Shown piece after piece: positions 1 to 13,035 of a DNA stretch of 64,000 bases. Location of the stretch: contig NC_092460.1 of assembly GCF_047495875.1 (NCBI RefSeq), forward strand, positions 39,970,073-40,034,072, in the 5' to 3' direction. The position numbers were made by a program, and so were the translations under genes. The notes beneath the pieces are model-generated. The model did no database searches. It worked only from the letters and a program-made list of their open reading frames with translations, and was not told the origin of the DNA. Position 1 is the stretch's first letter. Every line of letters starts with the position of its first letter. Source of the stretch: Pithys albifrons albifrons (Eukaryota; Chordata; Aves; Passeriformes; Thamnophilidae).

Positions 1-42
1 CCAGCATCATAAGTGCCCCAGCTCCAATAAGGATGTAAACAC
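1..42 (-). CDS. CD9: CD9 exon 3, partial (cut by window edge)
   Basis: The exon opens at 42 after a CATCCTCTCTAG acceptor. It completes the Gly codon and continues [13 protein letters not shown], the start of tetraspanin TM2, before running off position 1. The reading frame agrees with exon 2. Confidence 0.93.
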
Positions 43-3000
43 CTAGAGAGGATGAAAACAAACATGTCTATGTGCTAGTTGAGACGACAGCAGCAAAGCA
101 TTAAATCAGTTGCTCCATAAATAACATTTGCAGCTTTTGTCAGTGTTTAAGTTTCTTTACTGAGGTGTTCCAAGTAAAGCAAAAACCCCCTGTGCTTAAT
201 TTTCAAAACGAACATCTCAAAACTTGTGGAGAAATATACTGATAAATAATAATAAATCCTTCAACTTGTAAAAATTAATGTTTACCTCTACTGCAGCATC
301 ACAAATTTTAGAAAATGGTCACTATAAAGCCATCTAAAACAAGGTACAAGATACTTTTTCAAACTGCCTCAGAACCAGTTAACAACTTATCTTCAGGTGA
401 AGAGTGTATTGCAGTTAGATAGAGCTGGAATAATGATTTATGAGAAACAGAGTTCTTGAAGCAGATACCTCTTCAAACTAACAACTGTAGGAGCTGGTAA
501 ACTATTCTGCCCAGAATTTAGGTAGTGAGTGTGCTGGAGCAGAAAGAAAGCAAACATTTCTGGGCTAAAAGACTCCATTTATGCCCTATCCTCTGCCTCC
601 TTGGAGGTGCCAGTTTCAGTATCATAGCTGAAAGTTGGTGAGAGCAGCAAGATTAGTGAGCTAGACAACTCCCAAAGGATGGCAAGAAAGTACTACTGTG
701 GTGATGAAACATCAAAGAATCAGCACAACATGTAGAATGAGTATGGCATTTCTATCAATATGGACAAAAATACAGTTCAGAGACCCAATCAATGCTAATT
801 AAAGAAAACCAGATGTAAGCATTTGCAAGTGATATATTTCTAGATGCAAACCAGTAAGATCAGCTGCCAAAATAAATATCTACTTGGTTAAGCATCTGTA
901 AGGGATTAAGCTTGACATTTCTTATCAGCAGGAAATTCCTGCACTGATTTTTTTAACCCAGCTTAAGCTTTCTTTCATTTTAATTTTTCAAGATGGAGGA
1001 GTCCATGAGTATCTCATCTCAGTTTATTATTTTATTGTATAGAAAGCCTTTGAGGTAACTTATTACTAGGTGCAAAATGAAAGATTCTTTCAATTTTCCT
1101 ATTGGAAACTGCAGTCAGTAACTACTCCTAGAAAAGTAAAACAGCAATTCCTATTAAGCTTCCTCTTAAAACTCAGTTTAACCTACAGAGATTTCAACCA
1201 GGTTTCACTAACTACATTCAGCCAGTAGCTCAAGTAGCACATCATAAAACTTTTAGGTTTTAGGAGGTGAAAGAGTTGTTTTGGATTACCCAAAATAAGG
1301 CTTGTTAAATATTTTGCTCCACAGCCAAGTTTAGATTTCTGCTCCTTTTACAGGGTCCAGCTAAAAGCATCTGGGAGTCTTCCTGGCAGCAGCAAGAACC
1401 ACCCAGTTTGCTATGATGCCATCATATCAAGGGCAAAAATACAGGTTTTCTCAGAGGTAAGTTTAAGAGGCTGCAGCAAGTTCATGAAGCCTCATGAGCA
1501 CTTCAATATTCCCAGCCATGGTCTCCAACAAGCCTAATTCACCATTCCTAGCAGTATTCCCTGTAGGCACAGGCTACCCTGGTACTATGAGGCTGCAACA
1601 CAAGTTGCACCTACATGCAGGTCTTCACTGACCTTCGGGCACCAGTTTGGGTGTTGTGACAGTTTGAGTAGCCAAACACAAGAGCTGGTTTTTTGGGCAA
1701 GAGAAAGACCACACCATCTACCTTGTGAATGGACAATGGATGACACCATACAGGACATGGCAAATCCAAGAGCTGCAGGGATGTGAAATACATAGGGATG
1801 GTCCAAATTGAAGATGACAAACATCTAAGAAAGGTACAGATCTGAACTGGCTTTCTTCCCAATTTAGAGGTCTTCAAACACAGATGCTGGTTTCCATAGA
1901 ATCATAGGATGACTTTGGTTGGAAGGGACCTTAAAGAGCAGGTTGTTCCTTAAAGAGCATGTTGTTCCAATTCCCCTGCCCCAGGCAGGGACACCTTCCA
2001 CTAGCCCAGGTTGCTCAGAGCCCCATCCAGTCTGGCCTTGAACACTTCCAGGGATGGGGCAGTCACAGCTTCTCTGGGCAACCTGTGCCAGGGCCTCCCC
2101 ACACTCACAGGGAAGAATTTCATCCTAACATACAATCTAAGCCTGCTCTCTGTCATTTTGAAGCTATTCTCCCTTGTCCTGTCACTCCAGGCCTTTGGAA
2201 ATAGTCTTTCCTGTAGGCTCCCTTCAGGTACTGGAAGGGCACAATTTGGTCAGACTGAAGCCTTCTGTTTTCCAGCTGAATAATACAAATTCTCTCAGCT
2301 TTCCCTCACAGGAGAGGTGCTCCAAGGGTTTTGAATACCTTCAGGTGATAACAACCAAAGTATATGTGTTCTCCACCCAAGCCTGAAAGTCACCAGATAC
2401 GTCAAAATCAGAGTTTAGATAAAATTCAATTCAGTTAGGAACTCCTGTGACACTAGAATAGCAAACTGAAAATATGTGTGTATCCCTAATCTACCCCAAT
2501 AATCTACCCCAGCTCACCTGTGTAGAATTTTGTCTGGTTGGTGTCCAGTTCAAATACGCTTTTGGTCTGTGAATCAAAGTGAAGCCATAGTCCAATTGCA
2601 AGAACTGCTGTCCCTGCAAGCTGGAAGAACAAGAAGCCTTGTTGAATAATACCAATTAATACATTCATCCTTACATTAGCAACAACATCAGAAGCAAACA
2701 GAGCTTTTATTTAAAGAGCTGGTGACAATGGACCAGCATAAAAGGATGGGGACACCAAAAAAACCAAATTTAGCTCCAGACATGAGGCACCTTGTTGACA
2801 GATAATATAAACTCCAGTGCCACAGGAGAACAATGCCATTTTTGTTTCTTATTGAAAATAGCCAAGGTTTAGCCAAGTGTCAGTATTTCCACTGACCCTT
2901 CCCACCCATTGTTTTATTCTTTGCATGGCTTAGTGATCTGAAATCTTCACACTGAAAGACTAGTGTATCACAAGGAGAAATGCCTTGTGAGGCCAGCCAG

Positions 3001-6000
3001 AAGTTTTAGGATATGAAAAAGATTGTTCAGAGTTCAGTGTACAAGGGAAGGCAGTTCAGAAAGAAAGCTCTTCCTTGCAAAACAGGATAAAACCAACCCA
3101 TTAAGTCACCACACTTACAGGAAGAGGATACTGGCTGCTGAAGTAGCAACATTGCTGATGTAGAACACCACAATCTAATTTTGGATAATATTTAGTTTTA
3201 TTTCATTATCATCCCTGCCTGTGTGCCTCCAGGTTCTTCTTAACATTGGTGCCTGTGTCTGCAGCAAGTCATTTTATATATAAATTAACTTTTGGATGAA
3301 ACATCTTGCAGAAGGCATTGGAGAAGAGTGTTACAAGAGAGGGAATTGCACTCTGGCAAGGCAAACACTAAGAGCATACTGTGAACAGACGGAATCCTCC
3401 TTTAAAAACTAAAAAATGGACTTTTCTTGCATGTTTAAAAAAATAAATCCAGGAGAAACTAGAAAAAGCTGGAGAGTATGCTTCTCAGCTCTTCCTCTGA
3501 GGGCCACTTAACTATCAAAAAAAGCTCTACAAAAGTGAGGTGAGGACAGAAATGCCTAATGTTGCAGCAGACATTAAAATTTTAAACTTAAGAGTGAGCA
3601 ATAAGTTCATAAATTCTGGTGCTTGGTCAGGCAAAGGAAGCATGAACAGCAAAAAAAAACCAACCACAAACCACAAAACAAGGCCTTATCTCTGATAAGA
3701 AGTCCCTTCTAGAAGGAAACAACGTTCTTGATTTGCCTCCAGGAAACTGGAAAGCCTTTATTAATGTCAACTTTCAGGGGGAATATGGGTGGCATCCCAC
3801 AGAAAGCACCAGTGGATTCACCCCTTCTACACCAAGCCCACCTTCAGCCTGGGAGCCCCTTCTCCCTGCTATGGGAATGTTCCTGCTCCTCTCCTCTACC
3901 TCCAAGGTGTGCTCTTCAAAAACAGGGAGAGCTTTGCAGATTCACACAGAGCAGAGAATGAAGCTAAGCAAGGTTTTAAGGGAAGGGATATCCCCTGTAG
4001 CTTCTCAGCAGAAAACATCCCAACTAAAGTGCAGAGGATTCAGGCATCAGCAAAGAAAAGCAGAGCCAGCAAAACCAGCATTTCTTGTATGGCAGGCACC
4101 GAGTCCCAGGCCTGCCTCAAAGAGGAGCTGCAGGGAAAACAGATCAAGTGATACACAACACAGAAAGTGCCAAACCCATGTGGAGATTTCCAGACCTACG
4201 CAAAAGGCACTTTGTTGGTGTCACAGGTGCTTACTCACAAAGCACACCTGCACACATCTCCTGCCTGCCTTGTCAGGGCTGCACTGACAAAATTAAGTGA
4301 TGTTGGACCTTGGTACAACACAGCATGTCACAGCAGTGTTATTATTTTATTATTTCCATTTACTGTGTCACAGCAGCACCCCGAGGGAAGGGAGAGGTGC
4401 AACAGGGGGACTGGCAGGGAGAAGGGTTGCTGCTCTACCTGCACTTCTTGCTACAGCATCACTCCAAAAAGCCTTTGCAATCTCATCTCACTTCAGTGCC
4501 TCAGTGCAAAAACCAGAAGGGATTAGTGATGGAAAAAAAATCATGCACAGCTTCCAGCCTACACTTAAGTCATCCAGAATTTACCAGTACTGTTTCAGAC
4601 TCACCCTCTGGGGTCACTGAACAGTCTTCAGGTTTTCTAGGGATCCAGCTCTGCACTATTAGAAGATATGTACAGCCTCTGCTGGTTTTGCTACGAAGCC
4701 ACAAGCCTGAGCACACCCAGCTGTTCTCACCTACCCTCTTGTATTTGTGGCTTGACAAGCCCCAGTGTTTGAGTAGAGAGCACTGCAAATGTGGCAGGGC
4801 ACAGAAAAGGGCAACAACTAAAACCCAGGGCTGATCCCCCAGCAGACCTTTAAGGCCTGAGTATTCAAGTTGTGAAGAAACTTTAAGCCCTACCGCAACT
4901 ATGCAGATAATCTAAAAATTCCAAGCAAAGCAGAAGGCTCAGTTAATGACACCAGAAACAAACTGGTTGGTTCACATTAGGGAGAGATGGTGTACCTAAA
5001 AAACAAACTTAACCCTTCCCCACCATCACTCAGTTAAGTGGAGTACCTTCTGCTTGGAAAAGCAGTCACTATGAAAAAGGTTAATATGCCAAGAAGTCAA
5101 GAGACTTAAGGGATCATAGAGCAGTGATAACACAATGCCAGTGAACTACTTCACAGCACTGAAAAATTGGTAGAATTAAAGTGATAATTCTCTCCACAGT
5201 GGACTAGAAATAAAATGCAGCTCCTTCTTTCAAGAAAAAGCAACTTTTTGTCCCAGTTTCTTAAGGAAAGCAGACTTGTGTTCTCAAGTTCATGCTCTTC
5301 CTACCCACACTGACCACTGAACTAAAAAAAGGCAGTTTTAAAGCAAGTAATTCGAAGCTTCAAGTTTCCATCAAAACAAGGAGAAACAAGGACACACCAA
5401 CACCAGCCTCTGAGGAAGAGGCAGGCACAGCCCCTTGGGCACTCTGGCACACCAGAGGCTGATGCACAGGCATCTCTCTGCTCACCAGTGCTGTGCCAGC
5501 AGGTTTGGCAGCTGTGCTGGGGTGGTTTGGTATCTGTTTTTCCTCGCTGGTAAAGGGGTGCAAGCCCCCTCACCCTAGCTGCATGGAAGCAGATCTCCTG
5601 CAGATCCAGTTGCTGGGTTTTTGTTTGGAAATCCAAGTGTTTTCCCAGCGACCAGACCTGTTTTGTCATAGGACTTGAGCAATACCGAGTGTTTCTAAAT
5701 AGATCTATCCTGTGCTGAGTAAGAAATTCAACAGAAAAAGAACAGCACTATGTTTTCCTGAAGTTAGTCACTTAGTTTTGAACACACAGTTACGAGAAGG
5801 TTTTTCTGGTTATCAGAATATAAGTAATATGTTTCTGTAGTGACAGGCACAGAAAAAGGAGCTCAGAAGACAGGGTGGGGTATTTTTCCCAGTCTGACCA
5901 AAACGTGAAGTTAAAGAGGTACTACTCAATCACTATAGTGGAAAGTTTGTGGCATTGACTTTCCAGTAACACCAGCTACTGACTTGCCTGCTCAAGCTGA

Positions 6001-9000
6001 TGAGCCTTCCTTGCTTTTCCCCTGGCCACTACTCCCAGCTCATCTCTGCTCCAGTTGTCCATTCTCTGGCTGCAATACACGTATGCTAAACAAGGACAGG
6101 ACTACCTGGTCAGTCCTCTTCTAGTCCTATGGAGGCTTCTTGGATTTTTTTTTCCCCCATCACATGTAAACATACCTCCTTTGCCTGAAAAGCTCACTCC
6201 TGCACACATCTTCCTGCCTGTCGCAACAGGAAAAACAGCTTTTTTTCAAATCTCTTCCTATCTCATACAGTGCAAGAATTCCCTCCTCCCACCCAACAAT
6301 ACCTTCTCCAAAGTCAGCTCTTTCCACTGCTCTGGTCTGGCCCTTGAAAAGGACACAATTTGCCTCTGGTATATCTAAGGGTATGTCCCAGTATTTCTCT
6401 CTGACACCCTGCTTTCTTTTAGCTTTCCATGTGCAAGACATAACTGACAAAGGACTGTACCACAGTCAGGACACACTTGAGATGAGAAACAACCTGTCTA
6501 TCCTGGAGGCAGGAGCGAAACAGAACACCCTGCCTTCCTCACCTCACCATCCTTGGCTAACTTGAGCATGAGCTTGGAGTACTCCTCAGCACTGAATACT
6601 ACCAAGCAATTCCCACTGCATTCCACCACCCCTCCCTCCAACACCTGAAGTTTCACAGATGTGGTTTCCCAGCAGAAGGTCTGCACAGGGAACAACTAGA
6701 TTTCATGATACTGGTGTAAACACGGGCTAAAAAACTGAGCTTTTCAAAACAGAAATTCCAGTTTTGTTAACAGATCCCATAGTAGCACAATGCGTGACAC
6801 TATTTTGGGAAGCTGGAAAGTTTCTTTTAGATTTAGCAACTATTTAAGCAAGGACTGTTTTGTTCAGTCCCATCTCACCTTCATCCACCTTGAGAAAGAA
6901 CAATCCCCAGATAAGTACCCCCCTGCTACAGACACTTTACAGAATCTTATCTTTTCACAGGCAGAGCCACCTCTCAAGTTGCTCAAGGTCCAAGCAGTTA
7001 CCAAGTCCTTAGAGCTGGCACATAAAAGTTTGGGAGGAGGACACCTTCTCCCACCACCCACCACCAGCCCTTCCTCCATTTCCACAAGAAATGAGACACT
7101 GCAAGAAGTCCAGATAAATGGCTCAAAGCCTGTAAAAAAATACCTTTGTACACGAAACTATGGCTTCTGCTGTTCTAGCACATTCAGGCCAAGCCTACCT
7201 ACAACTTGTACCCAGCTCAGGGCATCACCTCTTGGAGAAGCTAAGTCACTATGTGGAAATACACAAGATAAATACAACTTTCACTGTTGTCAGCTAAGCA
7301 TTGCATCCAAGACAACACTTACTATTTTTTTTCATGAAGTAAGAAGGTATATCGGACTCTACAAGACTGGCTTACACACGTTTTCCCCAGGGTGTGCCAA
7401 GAGTACACTGAAAAAGCCACCATCTTCACTTCATAAACGCTGCGACTTTTAGGTCAAAATCTGACTCTGCCTAGGACAGACAACTTCTTTCTCGCTGTGT
7501 AAAGACAGAACTAACAAAGCCAGGACCAGATCTAACGTTGCAAAGCACACAGGCAAAGAAATTGAGAACATTATGAGTAGTAATGAACTGTCTTGTTTAT
7601 TTTCTGTTACTTTCTCTACACTTAATCTATAAATAAAACCCCATAAACAGTAAATACAGATGAGGCTCATCACCACTCTCACCCCTCAATTACAGGATTA
7701 GTGTTATCCACAACAGCACAGGTTTTCAAACTTCTGGGGGAGAAAAATAAAGCTTCCCTAACAGATGTGCAAGGAGTGCTCGAAGTTACACAAGAAACTG
7801 CAGCTATTTCCAAACTTCTTTGGAAAAAGAGTAAATTGGAAAGGAAGGGTTTTTTTCTGCTTAGCTAGTTTCAAGAATGTTGTGGCCTGTGTTAATGTCA
7901 CAGCATTTATTGCAATAAAATGGTGCTCCAGTACAGTAGGAGCAGCATTACAGAATTCCTGAACCACTGCCAAGAGTAGTGCCCATTTCATACAAGTTCC
8001 TATTCAGAAGCCAGTCTACTATATTTGCAATTTGAATTGCAAATAGCAGCTAGGACTGCTAGAACTCTAAGGACAAGTAGATTCACATCAGATTTCTCAA
8101 GGCAACACAGTCCAACTCAGTCCTGACTTCCCAGGACTTGGAGTCGAAATTCACTGAACTGAGCCCAAGTAGCATTTTGATTCATACTAAATCAGTTGAT
8201 TGCAGAAAATAAAGGCAACTAGTTTCTGTTCCTCCTATATTTGCCTGTATAAATACATACAAACATACACATGCACAGTTCCCTGTCCATCCTTCAAGTT
8301 CTCTGCTCCAGGGGAGCAGGAAAGACCGTCAGAATTGCTACCAGCTGTTCTTGGTGCATAGGAACAGCTGAGATTACAACTCAGAACAAAGACACAGCAT
8401 CTTCAAGCTACAGAAAGAAAAGAGCTCTCCAGGCCTTATTTTGTTCATCTGTCTTTAGGAGGCAGTACCACACACATGCATTTGCTCATAAAACATAAAA
8501 CTCTGGAGGACAAGACAGTGGCCTAATAGTGCAAAGCAAGAAAACACCTTGCTCTAAGCCTCAACCTGAACTTTGTATGCTACAGCACTTCTTCGCCTAA
8601 AATACATTACATCAGAAGTATTAGCAGCAGATGTCTTTGTATCCCACAAAACTCACAAGGGGAAAACCCAGCATTTAAGTTGAAAGATGCAAGCCCTTGT
8701 TTTTGTTCAGCAGCAGCAGCAGCAGCAGGAGAACAGGCAGGCGCTTGCCCAAGCTGCTCAGGAGCCCAAAGCTTTCCTGGGAAAAAGCCTTTGTCACCAG
8801 GGCCAACAAGCCTAAGCAAACTCCGGGAGTTAAGGGAGCTGGGTAAGAGGCAGTCAGCATTACACAACCCAAGGTCAGTCATCAAGCACTGCTCACACCA
8901 AGGCTGTTCAAAGCCAGCTTTGCTAAGACCACTCCACTGCCTGAGTTTAAGGCACATAACGTGTTGTTGCCATTGGCTTCTTGCCAAGCTCAAGCCAGCC

Positions 9001-12000
9001 TGGTGGGAAAAAACCCAGTCGAGAGTTCTGTAGCAGCTTCAACACCTCTCTCCCCCCATCCCAGATCAACTCCAAACTTCTAAAGACCCAAACTGGTACA
9101 AGTTTCATTACAGAGCAGACCGCGAGAGAGATAACTGCAGCAATACTTGATCCAACGGAAAGCACAGCCACCCCTCATTCCCACCTCTCCGAGAGAGGAC
9201 TGAGCCACTAAACTTGGTGAGCTGTTCAAATACAACAGTAAAAGCCATTCCCTACAAGTGCAGTGCTTAACCACACTTTAGAAGTATTTGTAGTAAACAT
9301 CCACAGTTCTCCCCCCACATTCCATTCAGGCCACAAGTACTTTAACCCAAGCTCTGAAGTTCCAGAAGTTTCAGGGAACACCCAGCCTTACCAGCTGGAG
9401 AAAGGTCATCAGATCAGTCCTCACTAGAACCAAGTACAACATCCTACAGGATGCTCCTCTCAGAAAAGGTTGTAAGAAAAGGGGTGATAGTAGCATTTTC
9501 CTTCCAGGACTAACCTCCTGGTTTACAAGTTGAGCTCTTGAAGGTTGTGAAAAGATACAGACAGCACCTTGAAAGAAGAAAAAATAAGAAAAGGCTGAAA
9601 ACCCATGTGAGCCAGGCAACTCTTTACCTTCCTACGTACCTACTGGGGAGAAAGCACCATTGCTGGTGTCACAGTAAAAACACTTCTCTTCCAAAATGGC
9701 CTCTTCCCAGGCTTAACAGCCCACAGTTCTTGCTCACTGGCTCTTCCAGTACAGTCAGGCCCTATTACCTGGACAATCAGGATCCTACAGACCTCTAGTA
9801 CATGTCCTTTGTCTGTTTCCAGGCTGAAGAATCCCAACTGACTTACAATTTCTGATGGCAGAAACACCCCTTCTCCTTTTCCAAACATCAGCAAGCTCTC
9901 CACTATGAATCCCTCAAGGTAGGCTGAAGATCAGAGCCGCTCACAGCACTGCAGCACGCCACGGATTTATGCAGGTTTAGCACCACCTTCCCTCTTCCCT
10001 TGGTCCTTCACTTCTGAAGCTGGTCTTGCTGTGTTGATGCTGAGCACCTACAGTGCTTTTGTGAAGCCATCACAGATCCTCTTCTCCCAGGACTTCATTG
10101 CTCTGGGGCAGCATCTACCCCTGAACCAACTAGTTGGTCACTTCAGATGAATTGTTTTTGAAGAATCTTCTTCTCTGCCTATTCCAGATGCACCATGTGT
10201 GCCACTCTCCATGTATCCCAGAATAGCATAAAGCAAAATCACAGTCTCGACTTGATTGCATTCCAGCCCTCCAGCACTGGGATGAAAGGTGAACAAGGGG
10301 GGCGTTATACCTAATTGCAGCTCATTTATAGTTCTGAACTAACTGTTGTTGTGACCCTGCAGAGTTGTTAACCAGCATTTGATGCTGTTTCACCTTCTCT
10401 GTATAAAGAGGTCAGTTCAAGCCTGAGCAGGACTCAAAGTCAAAGAGGGTGTAATGGCACAGAACTTCACCAAAAACTTCCTCAGTAAAATAAAGTCCTG
10501 CAGAACAACACTCCCAAGACTCTGAGACCCAGATCTATTACTGCCTGTAAGGACTCCCTGGGAAACTTCCTGATCCTCATGTGTCTGAAGAGGGGTTATT
10601 AGTTGGGTTTGCTTTTGTAATTATTGCTAAAGCTTTCCTTTTACTAACCTTTTTGCACTTTCGGATTTGACCCACAAGCATTTACAAACCTTTACTTCCT
10701 TACTTTCAATACAGCTTCAAGTTTAGCAGTTTTCCAATTTCTGTTTTCATAATCTTCTATACCAAGTTGTTTTAGCCTTTATGCTTCCTCCCATCCACGC
10801 CTCTGATGGATGCTAACACATGCCACTCAACACGCCATCCATGCACAGATACCTGCAGGTTTGCTGCAGCCCATTTAAATTCCCCACCTGGTCCTTTTGA
10901 GGCAACTTACTTGAAAAAAAGGGAGTACACAACTGCACTCAGGCATAAGACTTTTGCTCAATTTACTTCCACTACTTCACAGATTTTCCACATCTCCAAT
11001 GCTGTAAGAAGCATTAAAGCTTTCTTTTTTAGTAAGGTGGTTCTTCCTCTCTAGCGCTGCCAGTTCCACTACACCTTTCCATACTGTTCATTAAAGCCTA
11101 ACAGGCCTGATATTGCTACTTTATTGTTTCAGTGAGGACATGAGCTTCACCAATACCCTGCTCTCTAAACACCCCTTCAACCCTTCTAGGAGGGCACAAT
11201 GACACATGGTGACTCCTAAAAGACAAGGACTACTCCAGCGTGTCAAACACAGACCTCTGGCCCCAAACTGTTTGCATTTTACTGCCTCTTGGAGCTCCCA
11301 GACACTTGTTGGGATACTCAAGATGCATTAATCTCCCTTTATTATTTTTTCTTACTCTTCCTCTTCTTTTTCCCACATCCTACCTGGGTACTGCCTGCTA
11401 TTCCTTTCCTCCACCCCACAGGTCAGTCCTGCACCCATGCTTACTGAGCACCTGAGGGTGCAACTAAAGCTTCAGAGCTTTATTACCTTAACATTCCCAA
11501 GCAACAGGTCCCTCCTGAGCTAAACAAAACTCTCCATTCTCAGCCCTGGGCCCCTGAGAAAAGGAGGTGATGCTCGGTTTCAGAGCTTCTCTAAGGCAAC
11601 AACAAACACTTGTCCTATGAAACAGTTTGTAGAAAGTCTGTAGCTTTAAAAAAGCAAACATACACAAAAGCCAAACCACAAAGCAAACCACTAATACTTC
11701 AGTCTTTTCAACATGAGGTTTAGAAATTCACCGAGACCCAGAAAGCTCAGCCAGTGCTTTCTTTGGCTTTTTCTTCTCATCAGCTCTAACCCTGCAGTGT
11801 GACACCCTTGCTCACTCTCCTGGGGAGTCTCGAGTGGTAACACACACACCCCTATGTCAATTTTTTTCTGCACAACTTCCCCCCCCAGTTGCAGCCCAGC
11901 TCCATTTTCTCAGCTCTGCTGAAACCCATGCTTTGAGTTGAGACATAACGAGTATTTTATACACTACCATTGCGCCTTTCGCTCATCCCACGTGCAACGC

Positions 12001-12770
12001 CGTAACTCGCTCCAGGAGCGCCTTCTTCCCCCAACTCCAGCTTCTGTCCTCCGCACCAGAGAGTCGCACACGCACTTCTCCACCGGGGCAACTAGCCCGG
12101 AGGAAAAAATCTGTATTTCCAACCTCACACTCCACACCTATACACGGGGCACTCAGGCAGCTACGCTGCGCTCCCTCGGTACTTTTCCACGCAGAATTGA
12201 GATGCCCACGCCCCGAGAGCTCGAAAAGCCACAACCTCGCAGCTCAGCCGGGCTGTCCGAGACAGGCAGAAGAAGGAACAGCCACAAATTACAGCAAACA
12301 CAGCATTCTATCCCGCGCCGATGGTGCGCTATGACAGATCAGCTGGCTTAAGGCTTCCTTTGCGAAGGGAAGGCGCAGTTTGGAGCGAGGCTCCCAGCAG
12401 GAGTTCGCACAGACAGACAGCCACGAACAGCTCACCCTGGGCACAGCCTGGCACCGGAAAAGCCACGGAGGAGCAGGACCCGCACACCCATCACCCCTCC
12501 CCGCCCGGCGGGACACATGGACCGCCCTGTCACAACCGCGGTCCCACGGGGGGAGAATAAATCATAATAAGGCAGGGAGCACTCGGGAAACCCCCCATTC
12601 TCCTGCCAGGCGACAAAGAGGAGGAAAAGCGGTAAAAACACGCAGAAACCCCCCCGCCGAACACGGCTCCCGGCGCTTCCCGCCGGGCAGCGAGGGCTGC
12701 TCACCCAGAAGATGAAGTTGAAGCCAAAGAGCAGGTACTTGATGCACTTGGTGCCTCCTTTGACAGGCAT
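1..12770 (-). CDS. CD9: CD9 tetraspanin, 5' part (exons 1 to 3, exon 3 cut by the window edge)
   Basis: CD9 is a plasma-membrane tetraspanin with four transmembrane segments that organises integrins, EWI proteins and other partners, and acts in cell fusion and adhesion. Three pieces on the minus strand join in frame: 12770-12705 (22 codons), 2620-2518 (103 nt) and 42-1 (partial). They encode the cytoplasmic N-terminus, TM1, the small extracellular loop and the start of TM2. The N-terminus [20 protein letters not shown] is the family signature and carries a palmitoylatable cysteine. Splice sites are canonical GT/AG and phases agree: phase 0 after exon 1, phase 1 after exon 2. The remaining exons (rest of TM2, TM3, large loop with CCG motif, TM4) lie outside the window to the left. 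The paralogue CD81 is excluded by the small-loop residues. Identification is secure; only the mRNA ends are unknown. Confidence 0.96.
43..2517 (-). other. CD9: CD9 intron 2
   Basis: This 2.5 kb intron lies between CD9 exons 2 and 3. It is AT-rich with no exon-like open frame. Its only recognisable content is one CR1 copy near 1895-2350. Short open frames at 1585-1877 are not conserved with anything I know. Confidence 0.85.
1895..2350 (-). mobile_element. CR1 LINE fragment
   Basis: This is the 3' region of a CR1 retrotransposon on the minus strand. On the plus strand it opens with the reverse complement of the CR1 tail (ATAGAATCATAGGATG), then GGTTGGAAGGGACC and the characteristic TTCCAGGGATGGGGCAGTC and CTGGGCAACCTGTGCCAGGG blocks. 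Within it a 19-bp unit is tandemly doubled (1929-1947 and 1948-1966, one difference), a local duplication after insertion. It lies in CD9 intron 2. Confidence 0.9.
2518..2620 (-). CDS. CD9: CD9 exon 2
   Basis: An acceptor preceded by CTTGTTCTTCCAG opens the exon at 2620, and a GTGAGC donor follows 2518. The 103 nt encode the rest of TM1 ([13 protein letters not shown]) and the small extracellular loop ([13 protein letters not shown], then TNQTKFYT), ending on the first base of a Gly codon. NQT is a possible N-glycosylation sequon in the small loop. This loop is shorter than the human one, which has an Asn-rich run here. Confidence 0.95.
2621..12704 (-). other. CD9: CD9 intron 1
   Basis: This 10.1 kb intron separates the two halves of TM1. 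I recognise no other exon and no CR1 element in it. It contains a (CAG)7 run at 8708-8728 and a stop-poor stretch on the plus strand near 3730-4840. A 220-codon open frame at 6790-7452 is judged to be chance. The end nearest exon 1 (from about 11980) becomes CpG-rich and belongs to the promoter island. Large first introns of tetraspanins often hold enhancers, but none is identified here. Confidence 0.8.
8708..8728 (+). repeat. (CAG)7 trinucleotide repeat
   Basis: Seven perfect CAG units lie inside CD9 intron 1. They are not in a coding exon, so no polyglutamine or polyserine tract is implied. Confidence 0.9.
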
Positions 12771-13010
12771 GGTGGCGGATACAGCACGCTCGGGGCGAGG
12801 CTATCGCGGCCCGGCGCCGCTCCTTAAATCCGGCTGTGCCCGGGATGCTCCGGGGACTCCCCTCCTCCCGCCCCCGGGGCCGCCCCGCACCTGCCGCCCG
12901 CCCCGTCCCGCCCCGTTCCGCCCCCCGGGCGGGATCCAGGGATGCGCCGCTGGAATGTGGATTTGTGTACGCGGACCGGCGCCTTGGGGAGGGGCAGAAT
13001 ATCCTGTGAT
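11980..13010 (-). promoter_or_regulatory. CD9: CpG island and promoter region of CD9
   Basis: CpG dinucleotides and G+C rise sharply from about 11980, peak at 12480-12960 and stop near 13010, close to a CR1 insertion. The island surrounds CD9 exon 1. A dense block of GC-box (CCGCCC/GGGCGG) matches, likely Sp1-type sites, lies at about 12885-12935, some 120-165 bases upstream of the ATG. A weak TTTAA-type element at 12823-12829 lies about 55 bases upstream of the ATG; whether it positions transcription is unknown. Mammalian CD9 promoters are described as GC-rich and TATA-less. Confidence 0.75.
12705..12770 (-). CDS. CD9: CD9 coding exon 1
   Basis: The ATG at 12770-12768 lies in a strong initiation context: GCCACC immediately precedes it on the minus strand. 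Twenty-two codons end in FNFIFW, followed by a GTGAG-type donor at 12704-12703. The encoded piece is the short cytoplasmic N-terminus and the first half of TM1. The coding length of 66 nt equals that of the mammalian exon as I know it. The exon sits inside a CpG island. Confidence 0.96.
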
Positions 13011-13035
13011 GGATGCCACCCGAAGAAGCAACACT

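Noticed and set aside
6790..7452. 220-codon plus-strand open frame in CD9 intron 1
   Set aside because: It matches no protein family I know, has no domain, signal or splice context, and lies inside a securely placed intron. One frame of this size is only mildly unexpected over six frames of 64 kb.
8607..9033. Open frames containing alanine or leucine runs around the CAG repeat
   Set aside because: The runs are translations of an intronic (CAG)7; there is no exon evidence.
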